Source: Microdochium bolleyi (lineage: Eukaryota > Ascomycota > Sordariomycetes > Xylariales > Microdochiaceae). From it: DNA of 64,000 nt. The notes under the pieces were generated by a model. The model was not told the origin of the DNA and did no database searches. It worked only from the letters and a program-made list of their open reading frames with translations. Numbering within the stretch: the stretch's first letter is position 1; each line of letters starts with the position of its first letter. The position numbers and the translations under genes were made by a program. Positions 55,671 to 64,000 of the stretch are shown one piece after another. The stretch lies in the NCBI GenBank assembly GCA_001566295.1, contig KQ964276.1:105081-169080 (forward strand). The letters run 5' to 3'.

Positions 55671-57820
55671 ATGGCCACCAAAGACAGCACATCCCAATGT
55701 CCCATCTGCCACAAAGCTTATGGGGTGGAGACAACTAGTATGGCAAGCCTACGTGTGCCACTGCCACATCAAGCACCCACACCTCACTGACCTGTCCACA
55801 GGCCGGGCAAAGACCAAGCACCAGTCGTATTGCCGCAAGAAGCACGAGCCCGGCAGTAACGTCCAAGCGAGGAGGAAATCCTGCGACGCATGCGTACGAG
55901 CCAAGGCTAGGTGCAATCTCAACCCTAAGGGATGTTCCCGATGTACCTCGAAGCTCTTGTGGTGCACTTATCATGGCGCAGTCCCTGGTTTTCAAGCGTC
56001 GGCACAATCTCCGGCCGGGGGGGCCAACTTGAAAACTGCGAGCTCCATTGACGGTTCTCCCGATGGCGGTCCCGGTGTCGCTGTCGGTGATGCTTTTCCT
56101 CAGGAACTCGTGGTCCATTCTGAGAGCCTGACCGGGACTGGGGAGGATGCCCAACACCACATATGGGAACTTGCCGACGATATAGACGAAGGCCTTTTCA
56201 CAACGGCCTTTGTCAACGAGGACGGCCTGGGAGACGCCGCTCTCGATGCCGCTAATAACTACAACAACAACAGCGTTGCCAGATATTCCAGTGCCGCCGC
56301 TGACCCGGTCCTCAAATCACAATTCGCACTACCCATCTCGCTAGACTTTGAGAAAGCCGCATCCGCCTCCTCCTATTGTTCCCTCTTCGAGAGGCGCACG
56401 TTCAGACACCCCGTCGTCGGGGCCAGCAGCGACATTGCCCTGCACATCCTCCGCTCGTACCCACACATGCTGGCCAGCGCGGACGGTGATGGGGATGGCG
56501 GCAAGACGACGCCACCCTTCATCCATCCGCGGTATCGAGACCTCGCGGACCACGATGCGACGCGGTCCAGCCCCTTATCCGTCGCGCTGGGGTTCTCAAA
56601 GATGGCGCTGCACCACGGCAGCGGCCAGGGCCAGGATGGTGTGAACAGGAGTCTGATCTGGAGATTGATCCGGATGGAGCAGGACCGGCTGCTTACAGAG
56701 GTGAGGGTCATCGCAATGCTGCTGTGGCGCCATCGCCTTGCGCGCGCGGCGTGATTCAAGTTCAGAACTAGCTTGGCTTGGGCTTTTTTTGCTGACCTGG
56801 AATTGGTGCCCCCCCGACTAACAGCATCGGAAATTCAACAAGTGGGAGCTCCTAGAAGCGACCCAGTCTCTCGTTATCTATATGCTACTCCGCATCATCG
56901 ACGGGCGGCGGCAGGAGTACACGAGCCATGACTTTATGCTTGTCGCATCGGCCAGTGTAAGCCTTTCTTTCTTGCACCCTAATCAATCTCCCTGACCCCA
57001 TTTCCTGTCACATCTCCTCTGTTACTCGTGTCGAGAGCCACTGGTGAGGGCAAAAGAAGAAGAAATGGGAACTGGCTGACTCGGATCCCGCGGGCGACAT
57101 TATCAAAGGCGATATGTGGCACCATGTGCGCGCGGTACGGGCAGTTTATCAGCCCGGACGAGATTATGGGGCAGATGGTATCGTGGAAGGACTGGGCGTT
57201 TTATGAGTCGCGGCGGCGGTGAGTTGCTCCTGTCTTCTTGTGCCCTCCTCTCCATGTGTCCCCTCCTTCCCCAAACCCTCCACCCCCCAACGGAGAGGTC
57301 CGTCGTTCAACGCCGGATGAAAAATTACTTCATGCTGACACGCTTTCCCTTCGGGCTTCTTCTGACATCCCTCCCGGAAAAAAACAGAACCGCAACGGCC
57401 GTCTCCATCATCAACGCCGTCCTGCACGCCCAGATCGCGCCCGTGTCGAGAAACATGCCCGAGTACGCCGTCTCGCCCGCGCCGTCGCCGTCGAAGCTAT
57501 GGAATGCCGACTCGGAAAAAGCGTGGGAGTCCGACTACGCCGAGTACCTGCACGGTAATGCGCTGCACGGCATGCTACGGAACTGCGACCTGGTCGACTT
57601 GAAGAAGGAGGCGGACGCGTATGACGACGCGGAGGAGGAGGAAGAGGACGAGTTTGGTAGTGGTAGTGGTGGTGGTAATGGGCTGGGTCAAGATTGGGAG
57701 AAGATTTCCAAGAGGGTGTGGAGGGATAGGCGCAGGGAGAAGCATGATCGATGGTATGCCTACGCTGACTCGTTTGGCTTACTGGTAACGCTGGCGGCGG
57801 ATATGATTGTATGGGCTTAG
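55671..57820 (+). CDS. Transcription factor with C2HC finger plus Zn2Cys6 cluster
   Basis: Likely nuclear regulator. The first exon (55671-55737) encodes MATKDSTSQCPICHKAYGV; a 64-bp intron joins it to KTKHQSYCRKKHEPG, making a C-x2-C...H-x3-C finger. Directly after come RRKSCDACVRAKARC, then GCSRC and WC, a Zn2Cys6 cluster. This finger-plus-cluster layout is a known fungal regulator type. The body includes LDFEKAASASSYCSLFERRTF, SLIWRLIRMEQDRLLTEHRK and SLVIYMLLRIIDGRRQEY across further introns (near 56708-56825, 56957-57109 and 57220-57388). The C-terminal region is acidic (EEEEEDEFG) then basic. The stop at 57820 lies 60 bp before repeat sequence, so the original C-terminus could have been longer. 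Confidence 0.82.
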
Positions 57821-59743
57821 GAAAATATAGTACACGCTATCGATATAATAGAAGTAAAGGAATTTACAATAAGAAAATACTTATAACAACCCGACCAATA
57901 GGTCGTAAGATCAGGCCAGGGACAAGGGCAGGTTATGTATTAGTATCGCTAACTAACTCTTCTTATTACGCTAAGTATATCCGTCTCGGGCGTTCGCGCT
58001 ACGACGCCCGTAGTATCCGCCCTAACGAGCTCCGGAAGATCGCCTCTTGGTACCAGAAACTCAAGGACGAGCTGTAGGCCGCTGAGGAAAAGGTCGTTTA
58101 GACTCTCGCTTTCCACATTGAGGACTATCCCTCATCGACTCCCGACACCTTATCCGAAACCACGTCAGTTATGAATCCGTTATCATCGCACTCTTGGCCA
58201 CCGTCGCTATGGCTGCACCTGCCGCCGACGTCCTCGCCCGCTAGGCCGATATGTGCCACGGTCCAGAGCCATGTTCCAGCCCGGCCCCAGGAATTCACTT
58301 CGCATGCGGGCATTGGACTCGAAGCCACCAGCTGCCAGGTCAATGGCGCCGGCTCGTAGTCTCGTGACTAGCCCGTCCACTATGACCACAGCAACCATCT
58401 GGCCGGTAGAAGCGTCATTTGGATCCCGGTAAGGGCGGTGGACCAAGAGGGCTGAATGCCGTACCGTGCTCGCGTGGGTGGACAGGGATAACACCCCACC
58501 TAAGTTTCGGACCTGACTAGGGTCGACCTGGGTACTAAGCGGTCATCCGTCATGGCAGACGTGTGCGGGCAGATACATGTATCTTATGTGGGAACCGCTG
58601 CGCAATTCTGCGTGCTTTCAGGTCCGAGGCAGACTCTATCCCTGTATTCTCCACAATGAATTTTGACCGCTTGGTCCCCGAACACGAGTCCGGATCCCCT
58701 ACGAATCAAGCCACTGGCACCCCACACAGGCTACTGCGGGATATGCCGCCAGACCTATATGCAAGAAGACGTTGGGTAGACTTAGACCTTACTCCTCATT
58801 CGGCCTCTGGTAGGTGGATGCCAATGTAAATGCCCCAGCACAGGTCGAGGCATCTGTACTGGCAATTACCCACCTCGCCTGAGAATAATTACTAATACTT
58901 ACACTTCAGTAATCCATATTGCAAGCGTACGTCGAAGCATAGTACGAGTGGGCTGCATCATAGGGCAGCCGGGAGTCGAGAGCAAAGAGCAGGGCCGGAC
59001 CTGGAGACCTTTCTTACGGCCAGGGTTGGCCGGGACGCGAGCCGGCATATTCATACATAGTAGTGGGCCTTTCGGCTGCACCCCATCGGCACGAGCACGT
59101 CAACGGTTTGCATAGTAGCCTGAGGTGAAGGAGCAGACTGCGTGTCAGGGCCCGGTGACTTTGTTGCTTCGTCCGATGTCGCAACGTCTGGACATCTGCA
59201 GTGGCGTGGTCATCCCAGTCTCGTGGGGGGAGGCCTAGCCGGAATCGTTAAAGATCGTGGGGGATGGTTCATGCCGGGGTCCTGGTCAGGACAAGGGTTG
59301 TTCCTTGCCTCGACTTTACGCCGGGAGCTGGGTACCAAAATAAAAATCGTCAGTTGAGCATTACTCAGTGTAGAGCTGACGCCTTTTCTTCCGCCTCCAC
59401 CACGCGCCGTTGCCTAGCGTCCGAATTAGGGTCCGAGACAAACCATTGTCCCGGGCAAGCTCTGCACAATGATGGGGCAGGCTCGACTTACGTGGGGGAT
59501 CGGCACCGGACTTTACATATGTGGGAGGGACGCCGCTTTATCCACCCACACGACTTACAGCCACGAGAGGGGTAAGGTGTTTCATTTGCAGTATTGCGAT
59601 GGGCGGCCTTGGGATCTAGAACGAGCAGACCTGTGGCTCCGTTGATATATTAGAACAGACATCTCATTCTCGTTGCTCGTCAGATCGAGCCTTGGAAGAT
59701 CCCCTCAGGTGCACCACATGGAAATCCCCAGCACTTTGTTACC
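57821..59743. other. Degraded repeat-bearing region upstream of CFEM receptor
   Basis: The first 260 bp are AT rich and contain the LTR-like fragment at 57882-57945. An ORF-like stretch ending at 58077 is followed in the same frame by TAG stops where CAG would fit. From 58150 to 59700 I see GC-mixed sequence with short ORFs and no recognised gene. Confidence 0.5.
57882..57945 (+). repeat. RIP-mutated LTR-like fragment
   Basis: TATAACAACCCGACCAATAG matches the start of the unit at 62488 (TGTGACGACCCAAGCCAACA) mostly by G-to-A and C-to-T changes, and the next 30 bases (AGGCCAGGGACAAGGGCAG) align too. The matching stops near 57945. Confidence 0.6.
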
Positions 59744-61721
59744 ATGCGACTTAAAACATCTCTCGTGTTTTTCGGTTTCATTGGCGCGTCCAACGCGACC
59801 GCTGCCAAACTACACAGGCCTGAACCACCTAGCGTCAAGTCGTCGTCGCCTGTCCCTACTGCGACTCCAGTTCCGCTCCAACGTCGAGTGCCACTTCTAG
59901 CGCCATCTGCAGATGCCGCCTCTTTAGCAGAGCTCGTTGCACAAGTACCTCCCTGTGCTGTAAGGACACCGAGTTATAGACCTCAAGCCAAGCCAAGTTA
60001 TTGCTGACACTCCATCTCATAGCTGCAATGTTTTGTCAATAACACAGCAGCAGTCGGCTGCACAATCGGCGACGTGGCATGCCTCTGCTCAAAGGTGTCC
60101 CTACTCCAGGATCTGTTAACGCCATGCATAAAGGCCAGCTGCCCAACGGTCCAACAACTCAAAACCCAAGCTTTCTCGATGGCGAGCTGCGGAATCGAGC
60201 CTGAAGACAAAGGTCCCTTCATCCTCGGCGTCAGCTGGACCTTGTTCGCGTTGGCCAGCATCGCCGTGATGCTTCGCATCGCCGGCCGTGTCTTGCCACA
60301 GATTAGCACAGGACCGCTGGGCTGGGATGACGGCACCATCAGCGTCACCCTCATAGTCATGCTCGTCCTACAGATATTCATCATGAAGGGGACCGACATT
60401 GCGCTGGGTAAGGATATCTGGATCCTGACTCCGCCGATCATCACTGAAGGTCTCAAGGTAAGCGAATTTCCAAGCTTCTGAGTGATGGCCAGCATTGACT
60501 GAATCTGAGTAATAGTTATTCTACATAGCCGAGTTCCTCTTCACCCTTGCTGCCAGTTCGACAAAGGTCGCTGTGTTATGCTTGTACCTACGCATCTTCC
60601 CGAACCGCGACTTCAGAATGCCGTGCTATATTATGCTAGTGGCGACGGTGCTTTACTTTCTCACCTTCACTATCACGTCGGCGATGATATGTCAGCCCAC
60701 GAGCTACTATTGGCACGAGTGGAACTCGGAGGAAGCCTCGATGGGGAAGTGCGGCAACATCAGTGCGCATATCATCTCGTCCTTCGTCATCTCAGCGATC
60801 ATGGATCTTATCGTGTTCATCATGCCCATCCCGCAATTGTAGGTCTACTTTGCCCTTCTTGGTGAGCCGCTGTTGCTGACAAGTTCACATCGTCTCTACA
60901 GCCTGAAACTCCAGATGTCACGGAAGAAAAGGCTCGGCTTGTGTGCTCTCTTCCTCACGGGTCTTTTCGTGACAATCTGTAGCATCATCAGAACGGTTAT
61001 GTATATCCAGAACTATGCATCTTGGAACGGTACAAGTAAGAAGCCTACTGGCGCCCCGATTCACCTGCTCTGTCGAGAAAGAAGAACTAATGGCCTTGCT
61101 CTATTAAAAGAGGATTTTGTATGGCACATCCTCTGGACCCTTGTCGAGCTTAACCTTGCCATAATCTGCGCATGTGTGCCCTCACTCTGGTCCATGACGG
61201 CCCGCCTGCGCGGTCGTCTGCGTAGCATTATTGCCAACTCGTCGGCGCGGTCCAAATCCTCTACTAAAAAGCCCTTTGCTGCTCGCAAGAACAAAGACCA
61301 AGACGATCCGAACCATCCGTTCTCTAAGTGCTCCGAGGGATCGGGAAGCACCGACTCAGCCATGCCCAGTCCATCCAACGACACTAGCAGCGGTGGTGGT
61401 AGTAGTAGGAAACCGAGTCCGTTGGCGAGGCTGGCAAAGGCGAGGCTTAAAAGGGGCAGCTGGTTCGGCTTTAGCGACATCATGAACTCACACCCGACGG
61501 GGGCGCCCGTCCCAACCGGGATAAGTGATGCGAGCCGCGTCGTGCCGTTCGTAATGGCGGAGGTCGGGAGGCCGAAGAAGGAGCCGGGCAGCTGGTTTCG
61601 CTGGACCGACATTAGCAACACCCAGGCGAGTAACTCGCAGGTCGATACGACTAGAACGAATTACACCAGCTGCGGCGACGACTCGGTAGACATAGCCGTG
61701 CAGGGGTTCGTCCGGACGTAG
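59744..61721 (+). CDS. CFEM-domain Pth11-like seven-transmembrane receptor
   Basis: Predicted plasma-membrane receptor of about 520 aa with several introns. MRLKTSLVFFGFIGASNATA is the signal peptide. The CFEM domain follows: VPPCALQCFVNNTAAVGC...GDVACLCSKVS...CIKASC...ASCG, eight Cys in the usual order (split by an intron after PPCA). Then seven helices: FILGVSWTLFALASIAVMLR, DDGTISVTLIVMLVLQIFIM, LFYIAEFLFTLAASSTKVAV, CYIMLVATVLYFLTFTITSA, IISSFVISAIMDLIVFIMPI, LGLCALFLTGLFVTICSII and FVWHILWTLVELNLAIICAC. The cytosolic tail is long, Ser/Lys rich. A 75-bp intron at 61036-61110 is a multiple of three without a stop, so the ORF also reads through it. CFEM-Pth11 proteins sense surface or host cues in plant-associated fungi. 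It sits between RIP-damaged repeats yet looks intact. Confidence 0.88.
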
Positions 61722-61782
61722 ATCCTCCCCGCGCCGTCGGTGGCCTTGTCGGCGAGTGCGGGGAGCGTAGTAGCGAGCGAGG

Positions 61783-61914
61783 TGTTACGATCCGACCTCC
61801 GGGGTTAACCGTCTAGTCGGGCTTCGCTAGGTTACTGTTCTGCCGGTAGGTAAAGCTAATATAATATTACTTCCTATTAAATGTTGTTAATCTCTTAGGT
61901 TGTCGCGTCTCTAT
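61783..61914 (+). repeat. LTR-like unit fragment, RIP-mutated (copy 1)
   Basis: Starts TGTTACGATCCGACCTCCGG and follows the unit at 63673 for about 130 bp, differing mainly by C-to-T and G-to-A. It begins 62 bp after the CFEM receptor stop codon. Confidence 0.7.
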
Positions 61915-61964
61915 AAGTAGAAAACTTAGTACCCTAATGTAACAACCGAACTAATAGGGGATAG

Positions 61965-62220
61965 TATTACGATCCGGCCTCTAGGGTCAGCCAGAGCGCC
62001 GGGCTTCGGGGTTACTATTCTAGAAAGTAGGTAAAGCTTATGTAATATTACAACTATCGAATATCGTTCGTCTCTTGGTATGGGCCGTATCTCTTAGAAG
62101 AGATACTACTCTCGTTAATTAAGTAACTGGTTTAAGTGATAGGTGAGAATAATACTTAGATTAATCGCTAAAGTATAAAGGTAAGGACTATCTACTTAGG
62201 AAACCCTTCTATACTATATA
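61965..62220 (+). repeat. LTR-like unit, RIP-mutated (copy 2)
   Basis: Starts TATTACGATCCGGCCTCTAG and tracks the unit at 63673 to its CTATACTATATA end, with many transitions. Just before it, TGTAACAACCGAACTAATAG (61938) resembles the start of the unit at 62488. Confidence 0.7.
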
Positions 62221-62487
62221 ACGTAATCCACAAGCGAGTGGATCGCACAAGCCAGTGGATCGGTCGTCCGCCACTTTCGTACAGGTCTCCTTCTTTCCTC
62301 CTTTTCTCTACCAATAATTATAGGACGACAATCAATCGAAAGCGATGTTATTCTAGCGCTTCAGGCGCTTCAATCAGACCCAAAGTTAAGCCTTAAAAAG
62401 GCTGCATTAATCTATAACGTATCATTCTCTACCCTCCGGCGACGACGAGCCGGCCGACCTACGAAGCGCGATTCTCGACCACATAAC
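62221..62487 (+). mobile_element. 5' remnant of a pogo/Fot1-type DNA transposon
   Basis: From about 62336 one frame reads SIESDVILALQALQSDPKLS, then LKKAALIYNVSFSTLRRR and AGRPTKRDSR. This is the psq-type helix-turn-helix that opens Fot1/pogo transposases (recruited to DNA before the CENP-B and DDE domains). The frame is open for about 50 codons and then stops abruptly at the LTR-like unit at 62488, so the rest of the transposase is cut off. The preceding 62221-62330 holds repeated AGTGGATCG words (two close copies) that could be the terminal repeat. Confidence 0.65.
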
Positions 62488-63014
62488 TGTGACGACCCAA
62501 GCCAACAGGTCGATTGTTCAGGCTGCAGGTAAGAACAAGGTCGCAGGATCGGGCCAGGGACAAGGGCAGATCATGCGGAAGGCAGCACACCTCATTATGT
62601 AAGCAGTAAGGGTGACTCAGCAGGAACTGAGGAGCGGTGCCAAGACTATGGGAATGGCACCGCACTATAAGGGAGCGGCGCCGCACTTTATGGAACGGCA
62701 CCACACTACACCACGATAACACCGCACTAAGTACACCACAATAAAGGATAAAGGCGTATATAGTATAGAGGGTTCCCTAGATAGACAGTCCTTACTTTTA
62801 TACTTCAGCGATCAATCTAAGTATTATTCTCACACATCACTTGAACCAGTCACTCAATTGACGAGAGTGGTATCTCTTCCAAGAGACACGGCCAACACCC
62901 AAGAGACGAACGATATTCGACAGGAAGTGATATTGCATTGGCTTTACCTACCGGCAGAACAGCAACCCAGCGAAGCCCGACCAGACGGCTGACCCCGGAG
63001 GTCGGATCGTGACA
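62488..63014 (+). repeat. Solo or 5' LTR-like unit interrupting the transposon
   Basis: A 527-bp unit beginning TGTGACGACCC and ending GGATCGTGACA, with related inverted ends and TG...CA termini as in LTRs. Its last 260 bp (62755-63014) are the reverse complement of the copies at 61783, 61965 and 63673. It is the least mutated copy together with 63673. No target-site duplication is obvious. Confidence 0.6.
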
Positions 63015-63465
63015 TTTTGATCGCTCTTGTTCAGGTAAGTACACCCTGAGCAATATCACTTACAACAGGTACCACAGTTACGGTTATAAATAACTTACTA
63101 CCGTATCTTCTTAACGTGACCGGTAACCTTACCTAATAAGTCACGCGATACTGCTTTAAGCTGTCTAACACTCAGTAGTAACTAACCTACGCAGACACTA
63201 AGCTTACTACCTGTAATAAACCCAGTTATAATAGGCGGATTGTCTACCTAGGACGCTGCGAGGAGCACTAGTATAACACTAGTAGAAATATCTGCGATAT
63301 ATGCTATTAACCGGTATACACCGGGTATAACTCCGACTATAAGGGACGAGAATTTACTAAAGCAACTAGTAAGGGACTTAGCGAAGCCCTTAAGAAACTC
63401 AATATCAAGGTAGAATCCAATTACGAATCCTAGACAATATGGTAGGACTAGCTACACTAATGGGC

Positions 63466-63672
63466 TCGCCACGAGCACAGTTACAGCGGAACCTAGCGGA
63501 AGAACTCGAGTAGGCGGCTCAACCTAAGAGGTCGACCGAAGAGTAGCTGGCGGAGCTCCAGATATAGGCCAACGGAGCCGTTAAACATACTAAGAAGCAA
63601 GTAAAAACCATCGACGACCTCCTTATCGGATAGAAGAAGTTCGAGGAGTAGTACGAAAATATAAGAAAGCAG
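63466..63672 (+). pseudogene. RIP-inactivated element ORF (coiled-coil-like)
   Basis: In one frame 69 codons run without any stop other than five TAGs, each at a site where CAG (Gln) would fit a charged, Glu/Lys/Gln-rich coiled coil (for example QRNLAEELE then AAQPKRSTEE). Five TAG and no TAA or TGA is the signature of C-to-T change at CAG codons. It ends exactly where the next LTR-like unit starts, so it is probably the end of an internal retroelement ORF such as gag. Confidence 0.55.
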
Positions 63673-63960
63673 TGTCACGATCCGACCTCCGGGGTCAGCC
63701 GTCTGGTCGGGCTTCGCTGGGTTGCTGTTCTGCCGGTAGGTAAAGCCAATGCAATATCACTTCCTGTCGAATATCGTTCGTCTCTTGGGTGTTGGCCGTG
63801 TCTCTTGGAAGAGATACCACTCTCGTCAATTGAGTGACTGGTTCAAGTGATGTGTGAGAATGATACTTAGATTGATCGCTGAAGTACAAAGGTAAGGACT
63901 GTCTGTCTAGGAGATCCTTCATGCTATATACCCTTTGTCCTTCATCGTGCCTGTCCTGAG
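63673..63960 (+). repeat. LTR-like unit (copy 4), little mutated
   Basis: Starts TGTCACGATCCGACCTCCGG and is nearly identical over 260 bp to the reverse complement of 62755-63014. It carries few transitions, so it is younger than copies 1 and 2. It may continue past the window end. Confidence 0.65.
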
Positions 63961-64000
63961 ATCTGTGGATATGTTGTGATCCCATGATCCAGGATCGTTG

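Larger units (their letters stand above)
61722..64000. other. Nest of RIP-damaged transposable elements
   Basis: The rest of the window is made of overlapping LTR-like units, a pogo/Fot1 remnant and mutated internal retroelement sequence, itemised separately. The stretch 63015-63465 is probably internal element sequence; no intact ORF is present. Confidence 0.65.

Noticed and set aside
58207..58494. 95-codon minus-strand ORF in the repeat-flanked region
   Set aside because: No recognisable motif; may be a relic, but I cannot support it as a gene.

Overview
This window comes from a filamentous ascomycete (Pezizomycotina, probably a sordariomycete). Genes carry short GT-AG introns of about 50-105 bp, promoters are long, there are six Zn2Cys6 regulators, and the right end holds retroelement relics with the C-to-T and G-to-A decay of repeat-induced point mutation (RIP). 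No RNA genes were recognised. Gene ends below come from splice junctions read by eye.

Layout. (1) 0.2-6.8 kb: a Zn2Cys6 regulator, a 2-oxoglutarate/Fe(II) dioxygenase, and a divergent NCS1 transporter with a perfect 11-bp inverted repeat between the last two. (2) 6.9-27.8 kb: a catabolic cluster made of a biotin-dependent acyl-CoA carboxylase alpha subunit and its beta subunit, an acyl-CoA synthetase, an acyl-CoA dehydrogenase, an APC permease, an HMG-CoA lyase fused to an enoyl-CoA hydratase, and two Zn2Cys6 regulators. The enzymes spell out a leucine-type or acyclic-terpenoid-type route: activate a branched acid, desaturate it, carboxylate the methyl branch, hydrate, then cleave. The lyase-hydratase ends in SKL and the dehydrogenase in ARL (peroxisomal PTS1 signals). 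The carboxylase beta subunit ends in ARI and the synthetase in PRL (weaker PTS1-like). The promoters of all five enzyme genes carry CGGACCGG/TCCGGA motifs 130-330 bp before the start codon. This is the best candidate for an undescribed system: a peroxisomal, co-regulated carboxylation pathway.

(3) 28.7-34.9 kb: a flavin amine oxidase, a Zn2Cys6/Fungal_trans_2 regulator and a seven-helix membrane protein. (4) 35-38 kb: a gene-poor stretch, then a secreted Thr-rich protein. (5) 39.7-51.6 kb: a second catabolic group, consisting of a sarcosine-oxidase-like flavoenzyme ending in SKL, a divergent Rieske monooxygenase, a Zn2Cys6 regulator and an intronless dimethylglycine oxidase. Together these could demethylate glycine betaine stepwise to glycine. 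The dimethylglycine oxidase looks closer to the actinobacterial enzyme than to mitochondrial DMGDH and may have been acquired from bacteria.

(6) 51.9-57.8 kb: a secreted Ser/Thr-rich protein, a short-chain dehydrogenase and a C2HC plus Zn2Cys6 regulator. (7) 57.8-64 kb: nested, RIP-damaged LTR-like repeats and a pogo/Fot1 transposase remnant, surrounding an intact CFEM-type Pth11-like receptor gene.
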